Under the pieces are notes generated by a model that had not been told where the DNA came from, did no database searches, and saw only the letters and a list, made by a program, of their open reading frames with translations. Positions 24,292 to 32,891 of a stretch of DNA of 52,832 nucleotides are shown one piece after another (the first letter of the stretch is position 1; every line of letters begins with the position of its first letter). Origin of the DNA: Bacteroidales bacterium (GTDB lineage Bacteria; Bacteroidota; Bacteroidia; Bacteroidales; UBA932); contig JAFUMO010000049.1 in NCBI GenBank assembly GCA_017482565.1, positions 1 through 52,832 on the forward strand. Direction: 5' to 3'. Both the position numbers and the translations under genes were made by a program.

Positions 24292-24900
24292 TCATTCCCC
24301 CGGTTCATCTGCACGGCCTTTAAGATATCTGTAGAAGGTGTCCCTTGAGACTTCCATTTTCCGGCACACTTCACTTATTGAGTTCCCATCATGGAGCATC
24401 TTGTCTATATCATCACTATGCTCACTTAAGTAATTGAGTTTTGGAGATGAGCCTTTTCTCCTGCCCAACCGGATGCCCTTTGCCTTCTTGGCCGCCAATG
24501 CCTCTTTTGTACGCATGGAGATAAGGTTCCTCTCTATTTCTGCCACCAGCCCAAATGCAAAACAGAGCACCTTGCTGTTTATTGAGTCATCAAAGGTATA
24601 CTTCTCCTTGGTGGTGTAGATTTTTATCCCCTTTTTCAGGCATATTCCCATTATGGACATTATATCAGTAAGCGTCCTGCTCAACCTGGAAATCTCCGTT
24701 ACAATAAGGGTGTCATCCTTCTTCATTCTCCGCAGGATATATCCCAACCTCCTCTCGCTGTTTGCAGTCTTGCCGCTTACCGTTTCCGTGACCCATTTAT
24801 CCACAATGATATTCTTCTGGCTTGTGAAACGTTTGATTTCATCCATCTGGTTATCCGGGTTCTGCCGTCCTGTACTCACTCTAAGATATGCTATTACCAT
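24292..24900 (-). CDS. Mpi-like serine site-specific recombinase (DNA invertase)
   Basis: A 202-residue serine recombinase of the resolvase/invertase type. The catalytic opening is VIAYLRVSTGRQNPDNQ (nucleophile Ser at residue 9), with conserved SRLSRTLTDIMSIM and the helix-E region CFAFGLVAEIERNLISMRTK. The C-terminal DNA-binding part is a Hin-like helix-turn-helix (SISEVCRKMEVSRDTFYRYL). It strongly resembles, from memory, the master DNA invertase Mpi of Bacteroides fragilis, which flips promoters of capsule loci. It lies next to a candidate invertible promoter ahead of a fimbrial operon, so it may act locally, in trans, or both. Length matches the family (~200). No phage or transposon genes accompany it. 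Confidence 0.92.
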   Translation of the reverse strand: MVIAYLRVSTGRQNPDNQMDEIKRFTSQKNIIVDKWVTETVSGKTANSERRLGYILRRMKKDDTLIVTEISRLSRTLTDIMSIMGICLKKGIKIYTTKEKYTFDDSINSKVLCFAFGLVAEIERNLISMRTKEALAAKKAKGIRLGRRKGSSPKLNYLSEHSDDIDKMLHDGNSISEVCRKMEVSRDTFYRYLKGRADEPGE

Positions 24901-24956
24901 CTTATGTATCCATTTTTATTGTTTAACAACCAAAAGATAGAGTTTATCCATTCAGG

Positions 24957-24991
24957 CAAAAAAAGACAGGCAACGGACCGTTGCCTGTCTT
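24957..24991 (-). terminator. glyA terminator
   Basis: Perfect 12-base stem GACAGGCAACGG/CCGTTGCCTGTC with a one-base centre as written, followed on the minus strand by seven T. It sits 25 bases past the glyA stop. Confidence 0.9.
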
Positions 24992-25014
24992 GTGTGATGT
25001 ATGTTTATCCTATC

Positions 25015-26295
25015 CTACCATGCATTGAGCGGGCGGCCGGCCATCAGCTGGTGTGCTGCAGCCTTAACTTCCTCCCTTGTCTTCTCGCACTCAGGGTTAC
25101 TGAGCACTTTGTCAACAAGCTCAACAATCAGCGGCATGTCTTTCTCCACCAGGCCTCTTGAAGTGATTGCAGGTGTACCTACACGGATACCTGATGTCTG
25201 GAACGGTGAACGGCTGTCAAACGGAACCATATTCTTGTTTACTGTAATGTCCGCTGCCACGAGAGCCTTCTCTGCAACCTTTCCTGTAAGTTCAGGGAAT
25301 TTGGTCCTGAGGTCAATAAGAAGGAGATGGTTGTCTGTACCGCCTGAAACCACTTTGTAGCCTTTTGCCATGAACGCCTCTCCCATAGCTGCAGCATTCT
25401 TCTTAACCTGCATCTGGTACTCCTTGAACTCAGGCTGCATCATCTCATAGAACGAAACGGCCTTTGCTGCAATACAGTGCTCAAGCGGACCGCCCTGGAT
25501 ACCTGGGAACACGCTTGAATTGAGGACTGCAGACATCATCTTAACAGCCCCCTTAGGAGTCTTGATGCCCCATGGGTTCTCAAAGTCCTTGCCCATAAGG
25601 ATGATACCTCCACGAGGTCCCCTGAGGGTCTTGTGAGTTGTTGATGTTACAATGTGTGCATATTTTACAGGGTTCTTCAGAAGGCCTGCTGCAATGAGTC
25701 CTGCAGGATGTGCCATATCCACCCAGAAGATTGCGCCAACTTTGTCTGCTATTGCACGCATCCTCTCCCAATCCCACTCTCTTGAGTAGGCAGAAGCACC
25801 TCCTATGATGAGTTTAGGCTTGTGCTCAAGAGCCTTCTTCTCCATCTCGTCATAATCAACAAGGCCGGTCTCCTCGTTCAGGCCGTAAGCAACTGCGTTA
25901 TAAAGGATACCTGAAATGTTTACAGGGGAACCGTGGGTAAGATGCCCTCCCATTGAGAGGTCGAGACCCATGAAAGTCTCACCTGGCTTGATACATGCTG
26001 TCATTACAGCCATGTTTGCCTGCGCACCTGAGTGTGGCTGTACGTTTGCGTACTCTGCCTCAAAAATCTCTTTCAGGCGGTCAATTGCAAGCTGCTCAAT
26101 CTGGTCAACCACCTCGCAGCCGCCATAATACCTTGCGCCAGGGTAACCCTCTGCATATTTGTTTGTACAAACTGAACCCAATGCCTCAAGTACCTGGTTT
26201 GAGACAAAGTTCTCAGAGGCAATAAGCTCAATACCGTTAAGCTGTCTGTTCTCCTCTTTCTTGATAAGGTCTAGAATCTGAAGATCTTTTTTCAT
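25015..26295 (-). CDS. glyA: Serine hydroxymethyltransferase
   Basis: A PLP enzyme that interconverts serine and glycine while charging tetrahydrofolate with a one-carbon unit. The 426-residue form starts at [11 protein letters not shown]; the reading frame extends 20 codons further upstream, but that part covers the promoter and is not conserved. Motifs: [27 protein letters not shown], then the PLP-lysine loop [13 protein letters not shown], and [14 protein letters not shown] near the C terminus. It is a single-gene unit with its own promoter and terminator, divergent from the SpoU-type methyltransferase. Confidence 0.97.
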   Translation of the reverse strand: MKKDLQILDLIKKEENRQLNGIELIASENFVSNQVLEALGSVCTNKYAEGYPGARYYGGCEVVDQIEQLAIDRLKEIFEAEYANVQPHSGAQANMAVMTACIKPGETFMGLDLSMGGHLTHGSPVNISGILYNAVAYGLNEETGLVDYDEMEKKALEHKPKLIIGGASAYSREWDWERMRAIADKVGAIFWVDMAHPAGLIAAGLLKNPVKYAHIVTSTTHKTLRGPRGGIILMGKDFENPWGIKTPKGAVKMMSAVLNSSVFPGIQGGPLEHCIAAKAVSFYEMMQPEFKEYQMQVKKNAAAMGEAFMAKGYKVVSGGTDNHLLLIDLRTKFPELTGKVAEKALVAADITVNKNMVPFDSRSPFQTSGIRVGTPAITSRGLVEKDMPLIVELVDKVLSNPECEKTREEVKAAAHQLMAGRPLNAW

Positions 26296-26352
26296 ATTGT
26301 TATAAGTGTTTGAATCTGTTAGCTGTTGATGCACTCTAAAGCACACCAAAGA

Positions 26353-26360
26353 CAAATATA
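26353..26360 (-). promoter_or_regulatory. -7 promoter element of glyA
   Basis: The minus strand reads TATATTTG, 58 bases upstream of the glyA ATG at 26295. The -33 region is poor. It lies where the over-long reading frame begins, which favours the shorter start. Confidence 0.55.
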
Positions 26361-26394
26361 GTTATTTTAGCTTACATTCCTTAATTTTTATTGC

Positions 26395-26425
26395 TTTGTC
26401 AATTGCTCTTTTTTACACATCTTTG
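26395..26425 (+). promoter_or_regulatory. Promoter of the SpoU-type methyltransferase
   Basis: TTTG (26395-26398), 19 bases, CATCTTTG (26418-26425): one mismatch to TAnnTTTG. Expected start is about 26432, 25 bases before the ATG at 26457. Confidence 0.55.
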
Positions 26426-26456
26426 CAGGAAGTATCCCCAAAGCAGTTTTTTGCAT

Positions 26457-27026
26457 ATGCACAGAAAATTGAAGAATAATGAACTGGGAAGGTTGTCCCA
26501 GGAAGAGTTCAAGGCAGCCGGAAAGATCAGGGTCACCGTTGTGCTTGACAACATCCGCAGCCAGCACAATATAGGTGCTGCCTTCAGGACATCAGATTCC
26601 TTCCTTATTGAGAAAATCATCCTTTGCGGCTGTTGCGCCACCCCGCCTACCGCGGAAATCCACAAGTCTGCCCTGGGGGCAGAGTTCTCAGTAGACTGGG
26701 AATATGTAAAGGAGACCACAGATGCAGTGGCAGCCCTGAAGGGAGAGGGATACACAATTGTGGGAATTGAGCAGGCAGAGAACTCAATAAAGCTTCAGGA
26801 TATAGAAAGGTATCTTCATCCCGACAACCCTTCTGAAGATATATCGGGAAGAAAATATGCACTTGTGTTCGGCAACGAGGTGAAGGGGGTACAGCAGGAG
26901 GTGATTGACATGAGTGACGCTGTAATTGAGATTCCCCAGTTCGGGACAAAACATTCCCTCAACATTTCAGTTTCTCTGGGAATTGTACTGTGGGAATTCT
27001 GCAAGGCTCTGAAGATAAACGTATAA
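26457..27026 (+). CDS. SpoU/TrmH-family RNA 2'-O-methyltransferase
   Basis: A 189-residue SPOUT methyltransferase that transfers methyl from SAM to a ribose 2'-OH in tRNA or rRNA. The three family motifs are present: VVLDNIRSQHNIGAAFRTSD (motif 1, with the conserved Asn and Arg), KYALVFGNEVKGVQ (motif 2) and IEIPQFGTKHSLNISVSLGI (motif 3, trefoil-knot cofactor pocket). The start at 26457 (MHRKLKNNELGR) is chosen because a longer frame with a TTG start would overlap the promoter. The target nucleotide is not evident. Confidence 0.93.
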   Translation: MHRKLKNNELGRLSQEEFKAAGKIRVTVVLDNIRSQHNIGAAFRTSDSFLIEKIILCGCCATPPTAEIHKSALGAEFSVDWEYVKETTDAVAALKGEGYTIVGIEQAENSIKLQDIERYLHPDNPSEDISGRKYALVFGNEVKGVQQEVIDMSDAVIEIPQFGTKHSLNISVSLGIVLWEFCKALKINV

Positions 27027-27030
27027 CAAT

Positions 27031-27062
27031 AATAAAGGGAGCCTTGAGCTCCCTTTATTATT
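27031..27062. terminator. Bidirectional terminator between the methyltransferase and the Rnf operon
   Basis: Perfect 12-base stem AATAAAGGGAGC/GCTCCCTTTATT (27031-27042 with 27048-27059), loop of 5. It serves the plus-strand methyltransferase and the convergent minus-strand TPR/Rnf operon. Confidence 0.88.
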
Positions 27063-27072
27063 TGTTGTATCT

Positions 27073-27372
27073 CTACGGGTTCATCAGGTCTGTATTCCTG
27101 AAGTTGAGGATTTCATAGATGGATTCTATTGCAACTGCCGCAGGCCCGTCGGGATCTATCATCTTTGCCTTGTTGTAGGCATTGATTGCCTCCCCCCACA
27201 ATTGTTGTCTGCGATATATACCACCAAGCAGATACCAGCCGTAGGCATTTTTGGGTTCACTCTCCAAAAGCGCATTCAGCTGTGAGTATGCTTCCTCAAT
27301 CTTACCTTCCCTGAGCAGCGCCTCTATCTCAAGCGTTGTGAGGATTTGTGATATTGCTTTCCTTTTCTCCAT
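27073..27372 (-). CDS. Small TPR-repeat protein
   Basis: A 99-residue protein without signal. It contains about two tetratricopeptide helices pairs (EAYSQLNALLESEPKNAYGW, then YLLGGIYRRQQLWGEAINAY), which usually mediate protein-protein contact. It follows rnfA by 21 bases and precedes the terminator, so it is the last gene of the Rnf transcription unit. Its role is unknown. Confidence 0.75.
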   Translation of the reverse strand: MEKRKAISQILTTLEIEALLREGKIEEAYSQLNALLESEPKNAYGWYLLGGIYRRQQLWGEAINAYNKAKMIDPDGPAAVAIESIYEILNFRNTDLMNP

Positions 27373-27393
27373 AAATACAGAACCGTATGGGGT

Positions 27394-27993
27394 TTATACC
27401 AATCCTGAGAATCCCATGAATGCCATAGCGAGGATACCAGCAGTAATGAGTGCGATTGGATTGCCCTTCATTGCTTTAGGAACATTGTTGAGGTCCAATT
27501 GTTCTCTCAATCCTGCAAAAAGTGTCATTGCAAGGCCAAAGCCGAGGGCACTTGCTATTGCATATACCACAGAACCTGCAAGGTTTAGCATATGGGGCTC
27601 ACCTCCGAATGTGAACTCTTTTGACACTACAAGGATAGCCACACCAAGTACGGCACAGTTTGTAGTAATAAGAGGGAGGAAAATACCCAATGCCTGGTAG
27701 AGTGACGGGCTGATCTTCTTGAGGATGATCTCCACCATCTGTACCAGTGCTGCAATCACCAGGATGAAGGTGATTGTCTGCATAAACTCAATTCCAAGCG
27801 GAACAAGCATGTAGTACTGTACAAGGTATGTCACCAAAGTGGCAACTGCCATTACAAAGCAAACAGCACCGCTCATACCTACAGCTGTAGAAACTTTGTT
27901 TGATACACCCAGGAACGGACAGCATCCGAGGAACTGTGCCAGAAGGATGTTATTTACAAATACAGCCGAAATTATAATCAATATATATTCCAT
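27394..27993 (-). CDS. rnfA: Rnf/Rsx electron-transport complex subunit A
   Basis: A 199-residue polytopic membrane protein with about six transmembrane helices (opens [20 protein letters not shown]). Conserved GCCPFLGVS holds one of the Cys ligands of the membrane [2Fe-2S] cluster shared with RnfE. The other is in [10 protein letters not shown]. The Rnf complex couples electron flow between ferredoxin and NAD to sodium or proton pumping. It comes after rnfE with 22 bases between. Confidence 0.95.
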   Translation of the reverse strand: MEYILIIISAVFVNNILLAQFLGCCPFLGVSNKVSTAVGMSGAVCFVMAVATLVTYLVQYYMLVPLGIEFMQTITFILVIAALVQMVEIILKKISPSLYQALGIFLPLITTNCAVLGVAILVVSKEFTFGGEPHMLNLAGSVVYAIASALGFGLAMTLFAGLREQLDLNNVPKAMKGNPIALITAGILAMAFMGFSGLV

Positions 27994-28015
27994 ATCTATA
28001 TTCTTTTGAGGTTAA

Positions 28016-28597
28016 TTATTTTGCTTTTGCCTTGTTGAACAGCATCATGAGGTAACCGAGCACAAGGAATGCACCAGGAGCCAGCACGAATGCAAGCATA
28101 CCGTCACCATCACAAAGCTTGTAGCCGAAGATTGCCATACCGCCCAAAAGCTCCCTTACAACGCCAATCACACCAAGTGAAAGGGTAAAGCCGAGACCGA
28201 TACCCAAACCGTCGCATGCCGAATCAATGACGGTGTTCTTGCATGCGTATGCCTCAGCACGGCCGAGAACGATACAGTTCACAACGATAAGCGGGATGAA
28301 CAGTCCTAAAGTCTCATAGAGAGCAGGGACATATGCCTGCATCACAAACTGGAGTACTGTTACAAGTGATGCAATGATAACAATGTAGCAAGGGATCTTA
28401 ACCTTTGAAGGAATAATAGAAGCTACTGCAGAAATGAGCATGTTTGAGAGTACAAGCACAAACGTTGTTGCCAGACCCATACCCACTCCGTTTATTGCAG
28501 AAGTGGTGGTTCCCAAAGTAGGACACATACCCAGCACCAATGCAAAGGTTGGATTATCTTTAATGAAACCTTTTGTAATTAAACTAAGCTTACTCAT
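28016..28597 (-). CDS. rnfE: Rnf/Rsx electron-transport complex subunit E
   Basis: A 193-residue membrane subunit with about six helices, homologous to RnfA. The motifs are VLGMCPTLGTTTSA and LIVVNCIVLGRAEA, each with the Cys ligand. ATG at 28597 (MSKLSLITKGF) is chosen: it starts 1 base after the rnfG stop, whereas the longer frame would run into rnfG. Part of the rnfBCDGEA order typical of the complex. Confidence 0.95.
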   Translation of the reverse strand: MSKLSLITKGFIKDNPTFALVLGMCPTLGTTTSAINGVGMGLATTFVLVLSNMLISAVASIIPSKVKIPCYIVIIASLVTVLQFVMQAYVPALYETLGLFIPLIVVNCIVLGRAEAYACKNTVIDSACDGLGIGLGFTLSLGVIGVVRELLGGMAIFGYKLCDGDGMLAFVLAPGAFLVLGYLMMLFNKAKAK

Positions 28598-28598
28598 A

Positions 28599-29198
28599 TT
28601 AATTCTGTTGAGCCTCCCCACTCTTGTTTATGTTAAGGAAAGCGTTGTACGCATTGTTCAGGACATCTATATATGCCCTTGATGTGATTGTTGAAGCAGT
28701 AATTGCATCAAAGCTTCCGCCATCTTTCTTAACGGCGAACTTGAAGTTAGGGTCGCCTGGGTTTGTACCCTGGAACTGTGTTACAAAGTGGCTGCCGCTA
28801 TCAGTAATCTTTGCTCCCAAGCCTGGAGTCTCTGCATGTGAGATTACTGATGTGTTCACGATAGAGCCGTCGGGAGCAAAACCCACCATAAGGGTGATGT
28901 TGCCGCCGAATCCCGCCGATGAAGATGCCTCAATTGCATAACCTACAACCTCACCACCCTTCTTTGCAGGATAAACTTTGGATTTCTTGCCATTTGCCTC
29001 AACCTCAAAAAGCTCAGAAGAAGGGGCATTGTCAAACTCCGGAACCACGCCACCGATTGCAGCATTGATTTTTGCCATCTGCGCAGCCTCAATAGGCTCT
29101 TTTGTAAGAGCATATAAACCGCCCAATAATGCAGCAGACACAAGACATACTGCAAATAGGACCAATACCATATTTTTTAGTGAAGATTCTGCTGCCAT
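28599..29198 (-). CDS. rnfG: Rnf/Rsx electron-transport complex subunit G (covalent flavoprotein)
   Basis: A 199-residue protein with one N-terminal transmembrane helix (LVLFAVCLVSAALLGGLYAL) and a periplasmic FMN domain. DAITASTITSRAY near the C terminus is the flavinylation motif, where a Thr takes FMN from ApbE. It passes electrons within the Rnf chain. It overlaps the rnfD stop by one base. No apbE gene lies in the window. Confidence 0.93.
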   Translation of the reverse strand: MAAESSLKNMVLVLFAVCLVSAALLGGLYALTKEPIEAAQMAKINAAIGGVVPEFDNAPSSELFEVEANGKKSKVYPAKKGGEVVGYAIEASSSAGFGGNITLMVGFAPDGSIVNTSVISHAETPGLGAKITDSGSHFVTQFQGTNPGDPNFKFAVKKDGGSFDAITASTITSRAYIDVLNNAYNAFLNINKSGEAQQN

Positions 29199-30190
29199 TA
29201 TTTTGCCTCCTTTCCAAATCTTTTAGGTTTACAGAACATGTTGATTAGAGGAACTGTAGCATTCATGATAAGAATTGCAAACGAGATTCCCTCAGGATAT
29301 GCACCGAACTCACGGATGAGGATTGTGATGATACCAATTCCCATACCAAAGATTATCATTCCCTTAGGCTCCATAGGAGAGGTGACGTAATCTGTTGCCA
29401 TGAAGATTGAACCCAGCAGCATACCACCGGTGAGCAGGTTGAAGATAGGATCTGTGAACTGCTCAGGATTGCACAACCACATGATACCTGAGAATACTAT
29501 TACAGTACCCCAGATTGAAAGGGTGATATGAGGTCTGATTACCCTTCTTACAAGGAGATATACAAAACCTATAAGAAGTGCAATTGCAGAGATCTCACCG
29601 GCCGATCCTATTCTTGTGAACAGCATCTCAGCATATGAGAAATTATGCTCAGCATAAATCTGGCTGAGTGTCATACCCTGCGCCAAGCCCTCTTTTACTA
29701 TACCCAGTGGAGTTGCACCTGATACACCATCAAACTCAAAGCCGAAGGTTGAAGCAGGAGTGCTCCAGTCTGTCATTATTACAGGGAATGAGATGAGCAG
29801 GAACACACGGCCTACCAATGCAGGGTTGAAGAGGTTCTGGCCAAGGCCACCGAATGTCATCTTTGCAACACCAATGGCAACGATTGAACCTATTACAAGA
29901 ACCCACCAAGGAGTGTTGATAGGGACGTTGAGTGCCAATAGGAGACCTGTAATCACTGCTGAATAGTCACAAACTGTAACTTTGGTCTTAAGCATATATT
30001 TAGCTATAACATACTCAACTGCAACGCAGGCAAGTACACCAACCAAGGCAAGTTTTAACGCAGACAGGCCAAAGCAATATATTGAAACCGCTACAGTAGG
30101 GAGCAGTGCAATAACCACGTCCCTCATCAAGTTTCTGGTATTTTCCTTCCCGTGGATATGTGGAGAAGGTGATACAAGCAGTTTTTTCAT
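29198..30190 (-). CDS. rnfD: Rnf/Rsx electron-transport complex subunit D (covalent flavoprotein)
   Basis: A 330-residue NqrB/RnfD family membrane protein with about nine helices. It opens with KKLLVSPSPHIHGKENTRN, as RnfD proteins do. The covalent FMN site is in DGVSGATPLG, about residue 185. NPALVGRVFLL and GGMLLGSIFMATDYVTSP are conserved. It forms the ion-pumping core with the other Rnf subunits. It follows rnfC by 28 bases. Confidence 0.96.
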   Translation of the reverse strand: MKKLLVSPSPHIHGKENTRNLMRDVVIALLPTVAVSIYCFGLSALKLALVGVLACVAVEYVIAKYMLKTKVTVCDYSAVITGLLLALNVPINTPWWVLVIGSIVAIGVAKMTFGGLGQNLFNPALVGRVFLLISFPVIMTDWSTPASTFGFEFDGVSGATPLGIVKEGLAQGMTLSQIYAEHNFSYAEMLFTRIGSAGEISAIALLIGFVYLLVRRVIRPHITLSIWGTVIVFSGIMWLCNPEQFTDPIFNLLTGGMLLGSIFMATDYVTSPMEPKGMIIFGMGIGIITILIREFGAYPEGISFAILIMNATVPLINMFCKPKRFGKEAK

Positions 30191-30218
30191 TTTATCTGTT
30201 AGTTTTTAGTTGTCTGAA

Positions 30219-31550
30219 TTATTTTTTAGGACGGCTACGCATAATCTTCATTACATCAGCCTTAGCCAGTCTGATTGTACCCAATAGAGGGATATATGCA
30301 GGACAGGTGAACTGGCAGCAGCCGCACTCTATACAGTCATATATCTTGTTTGCCTCAAGGTCATCCATACGGCGTGCTTTAGCCAGCTTGTTGAGAAGAT
30401 ATGGCTCAAGTCCCATAGGACATGCCTCAATACATTTTCCGCACCTTATACAGTTGCTCTCCTCCTTTCTCTTTGTCTGCTCCTCAGTGAGGAAGAGGAT
30501 TGATGAAGAGCCCTTGAGTGTAGGGGCATCGAGGTTAGAGATGGCCTTACCCATCATAGGACCGCCGCTGATAACTTTTGCAGCTGCCTCAGGAAGGCCG
30601 CCAACAGCCTCAATCATCTTTGAGAGCGGAGTGCCTACCCTGTGCCTGTAGTTCTTCTGCTGAGGAGAACACTCACCTGTGATTGTCATGATACCCTCAA
30701 ACAAAGGCTTGTTCTTCTGTACAGCCTCATAAACTGCAAGGGCAGTACCTACGTTCTGTACAACCGCACCGGTATCAATTGGAAGGCCCATTGAAGGGAC
30801 TTTCCTCCCGACAACAGCATCAATAAGCTGCTTCTCACCGCCCTGCGGATATTTCTTCTTGAGTTTCACAATCTTGATCTGAGGATAGCCCGCCGCCTTC
30901 TCAGTCATCACCCTGATAGCCTCAGGCTTGTTCTCCTCTATACCGATAAAGCCCTGTGTCACATTAAGGGCCTTCATCATGATTGCAGCACCTATGAGAA
31001 CCTGCTCAGGCATCTCAATGAGAACCCTGTAGTCTGATGTAAGATAAGGCTCACACTCGGCACCATTTATGATAAGGAACTCAGCCTTCTTGCCTGGAGG
31101 AGGTGAAAGCTTAACATTAGTAGGGAATGTTGCACCACCCAAACCTACAATACCGCATTCCTTGATCTTCTCTATGATCTCTTTGGAATCCAGTTTGATC
31201 TCTTTCTCAATTTTCTCGGAGCGGTCAATTGTCTCAACCCACTCGTCACCTTCAACATTGATGACTACGGCCTTGCATGGATTGCCTGCCAGATCAAAGA
31301 TAGTCTCAATGCCCTTCACTGTTCCTGATACGCTTGAATGTACAGGAGCAGAGATGAACCCGTTTGCATTTGCAATCAGCTGGCCCACCTTAACCTTGTC
31401 TCCAGGAGCAACAATAGGCTCTGCAGGAGCACCAAGATGCTGCCCCATTGAAATGTAGGCAACTTCAGGAATCGGGAAGCTCTCAATTGCAGCATTTGCA
31501 GATATTTTACTGTCGTGTGGATGAACTCCACCTATTGAAAACGTCTTCAT
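30219..31550 (-). CDS. rnfC: Rnf/Rsx electron-transport complex subunit C
   Basis: A 443-residue peripheral subunit that oxidises or reduces NAD(H). It contains an FMN/NADH-binding region (LGGATFPTNVKL, INGAECEPYLTSDYRV) and, at the C terminus, two [4Fe-4S] motifs (CIRCGKCIEACPMGLEPY; CIECGCCQFTCPAYIPL). The ATG giving MKTFSIGGVHPHDSK is chosen, as it begins 10 bases after the rnfB stop. The longer frame would overlap rnfB. Confidence 0.96.
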   Translation of the reverse strand: MKTFSIGGVHPHDSKISANAAIESFPIPEVAYISMGQHLGAPAEPIVAPGDKVKVGQLIANANGFISAPVHSSVSGTVKGIETIFDLAGNPCKAVVINVEGDEWVETIDRSEKIEKEIKLDSKEIIEKIKECGIVGLGGATFPTNVKLSPPPGKKAEFLIINGAECEPYLTSDYRVLIEMPEQVLIGAAIMMKALNVTQGFIGIEENKPEAIRVMTEKAAGYPQIKIVKLKKKYPQGGEKQLIDAVVGRKVPSMGLPIDTGAVVQNVGTALAVYEAVQKNKPLFEGIMTITGECSPQQKNYRHRVGTPLSKMIEAVGGLPEAAAKVISGGPMMGKAISNLDAPTLKGSSSILFLTEEQTKRKEESNCIRCGKCIEACPMGLEPYLLNKLAKARRMDDLEANKIYDCIECGCCQFTCPAYIPLLGTIRLAKADVMKIMRSRPKK

Positions 31551-31560
31551 ATCTGAATCT

Positions 31561-32457
31561 CTATTTTTCCTGGTTATTATTATTTTCAACTGGTTTCTCC
31601 GCTGCTGGGGCCGGTGCTGGGGCCGGTGCCGCCGGCTTTGGAGGGAAATTTACCTTATGGATTGCACCTGTAGGGCATTCGTCCACACATTTTGTACAGA
31701 GCTTGCACTTGTTGAAATCAATGTAGGCAACATTGTTCTCCACTGTGATAGCATCAAATTTGCAGACTTTTGCACATTTTCCGCAACCGATACATGCAGC
31801 CTTACAGGCTTTTCTTGCAACTGCACCCTTATCCTTGCTGACACATGAGACAAACACCCTCCTGTTCTTAGGGCCCTTGTTCCTGAGCTCAATGATTCCT
31901 TTCGGACAAGCCTTGGTACATGCACCGCAGGCGGTACATTTCTCCTCATCAACAACAGGAAGACCTGTATGCGGATCCATTGACAAAGCTCCGAAGTTAC
32001 ATACTGCAACACAATCGCCACAGCCTACACAGCCATAGCGGCAGCCTGTATCACCCGAATAAAGCGCACTCTTGGCGGCACAAGTGGCTACGCCGTCATA
32101 GATATTGGTTTTAGGGCGGTTCTCACATGTTCCGTTGCAACGTACAACAGCAACCATGGGAGCCTTCTCTGCAACCTGGAAGCCAAGTGCATCAGCAACC
32201 TTCTTCATTGTTGCATTACCACCCACTGGGCAGAACAAGCTATCCAGATTATCGGCTTTGGTACATGCCTCTGCAAAAGCTCTACAGCCCGCCTGTCCGC
32301 AACCACCACAGTTGGCGCCGGGCATGATAGCTTCTACAATGTCGATACGCGGATCTTCTTCTACCTTGAATTTTTGTGCCACAAAATAAAGCACAACAGC
32401 CAGCAAGAGACCTAAAATGCTCAAACTGGCTACGGTAAAGATAATAGTAGTACTCAT
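31561..32457 (-). CDS. rnfB: Rnf/Rsx electron-transport complex subunit B (ferredoxin-like)
   Basis: A 298-residue subunit: N-terminal membrane anchor (about residues 5-27), then the RnfB cluster motif ANCGGCGQAGCRAFAEAC. Several CxxCxxCxxxCP ferredoxin motifs follow (CVGCGDCVAVC, CTACGACTKACP, CIGCGKCAKVC, CKLCTKCVDECP). It is the likely ferredoxin docking subunit. The tail is Pro/Ala rich (KPAAPAPAPAPAAEKP). It begins right after rseC, with adjacent stop and start codons. Confidence 0.96.
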   Translation of the reverse strand: MSTTIIFTVASLSILGLLLAVVLYFVAQKFKVEEDPRIDIVEAIMPGANCGGCGQAGCRAFAEACTKADNLDSLFCPVGGNATMKKVADALGFQVAEKAPMVAVVRCNGTCENRPKTNIYDGVATCAAKSALYSGDTGCRYGCVGCGDCVAVCNFGALSMDPHTGLPVVDEEKCTACGACTKACPKGIIELRNKGPKNRRVFVSCVSKDKGAVARKACKAACIGCGKCAKVCKFDAITVENNVAYIDFNKCKLCTKCVDECPTGAIHKVNFPPKPAAPAPAPAPAAEKPVENNNNQEK

Positions 32458-32886
32458 TTATATATTGTTTTTAGCTATTGTAAACACAAACTTGTCGGCC
32501 AATTTATCCCTAAAAAGGTAAACCACAAGGTAATACACGCAAAGAGCCAGGACTGAAGCCAGTCCTGCCTGCAGTTCCCCAAGGCCTAAGCCCTGCAAAG
32601 TTAGTAAAAAAATCATTAAGATAATCAACGGAATGACATATGAAATCCAAACCGCCTTGAAACCCATAGAACGCTTCATCACCACGGATACAGCATCTCC
32701 CACCGAATATTCACCATTGCTGAAATACGGCACATCTATCACCTTCTCCTTGGAATCACCGGTAGTGCAGAACCCCTTCGCATGGCATGCCGCACACATG
32801 GACTTGTTCACAATCTCCACCTCGATGTTATTCTCCGTAATCCCAATAATGATACCTTTATGCTCAACAGACTTGTCCTTGCTCAT
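32458..32886 (-). CDS. rseC: RseC/MucC-family protein
   Basis: A 142-residue membrane protein. The N-terminal soluble part has a Cys set (MCAACHAKGFCTTGD), and two transmembrane helices follow (VWISYVIPLIILMIFLLTL; LASVLALCVYYLVVYLF). In gammaproteobacteria RseC works with the Rsx complex in reducing SoxR. In Bacteroidota it heads the rnf operon, where it probably helps assembly or redox control of Rnf. It directly abuts rnfB. Confidence 0.9.
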   Translation of the reverse strand: MSKDKSVEHKGIIIGITENNIEVEIVNKSMCAACHAKGFCTTGDSKEKVIDVPYFSNGEYSVGDAVSVVMKRSMGFKAVWISYVIPLIILMIFLLTLQGLGLGELQAGLASVLALCVYYLVVYLFRDKLADKFVFTIAKNNI

Positions 32887-32891
32887 TTTTA

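Noticed and set aside
27394-32457. Na+-translocating NQR instead of Rnf
   Set aside because: Subunit order B-C-D-G-E-A, the ferredoxin-rich RnfB and the RnfC cluster motifs are Rnf features; NqrA and NqrF are absent.
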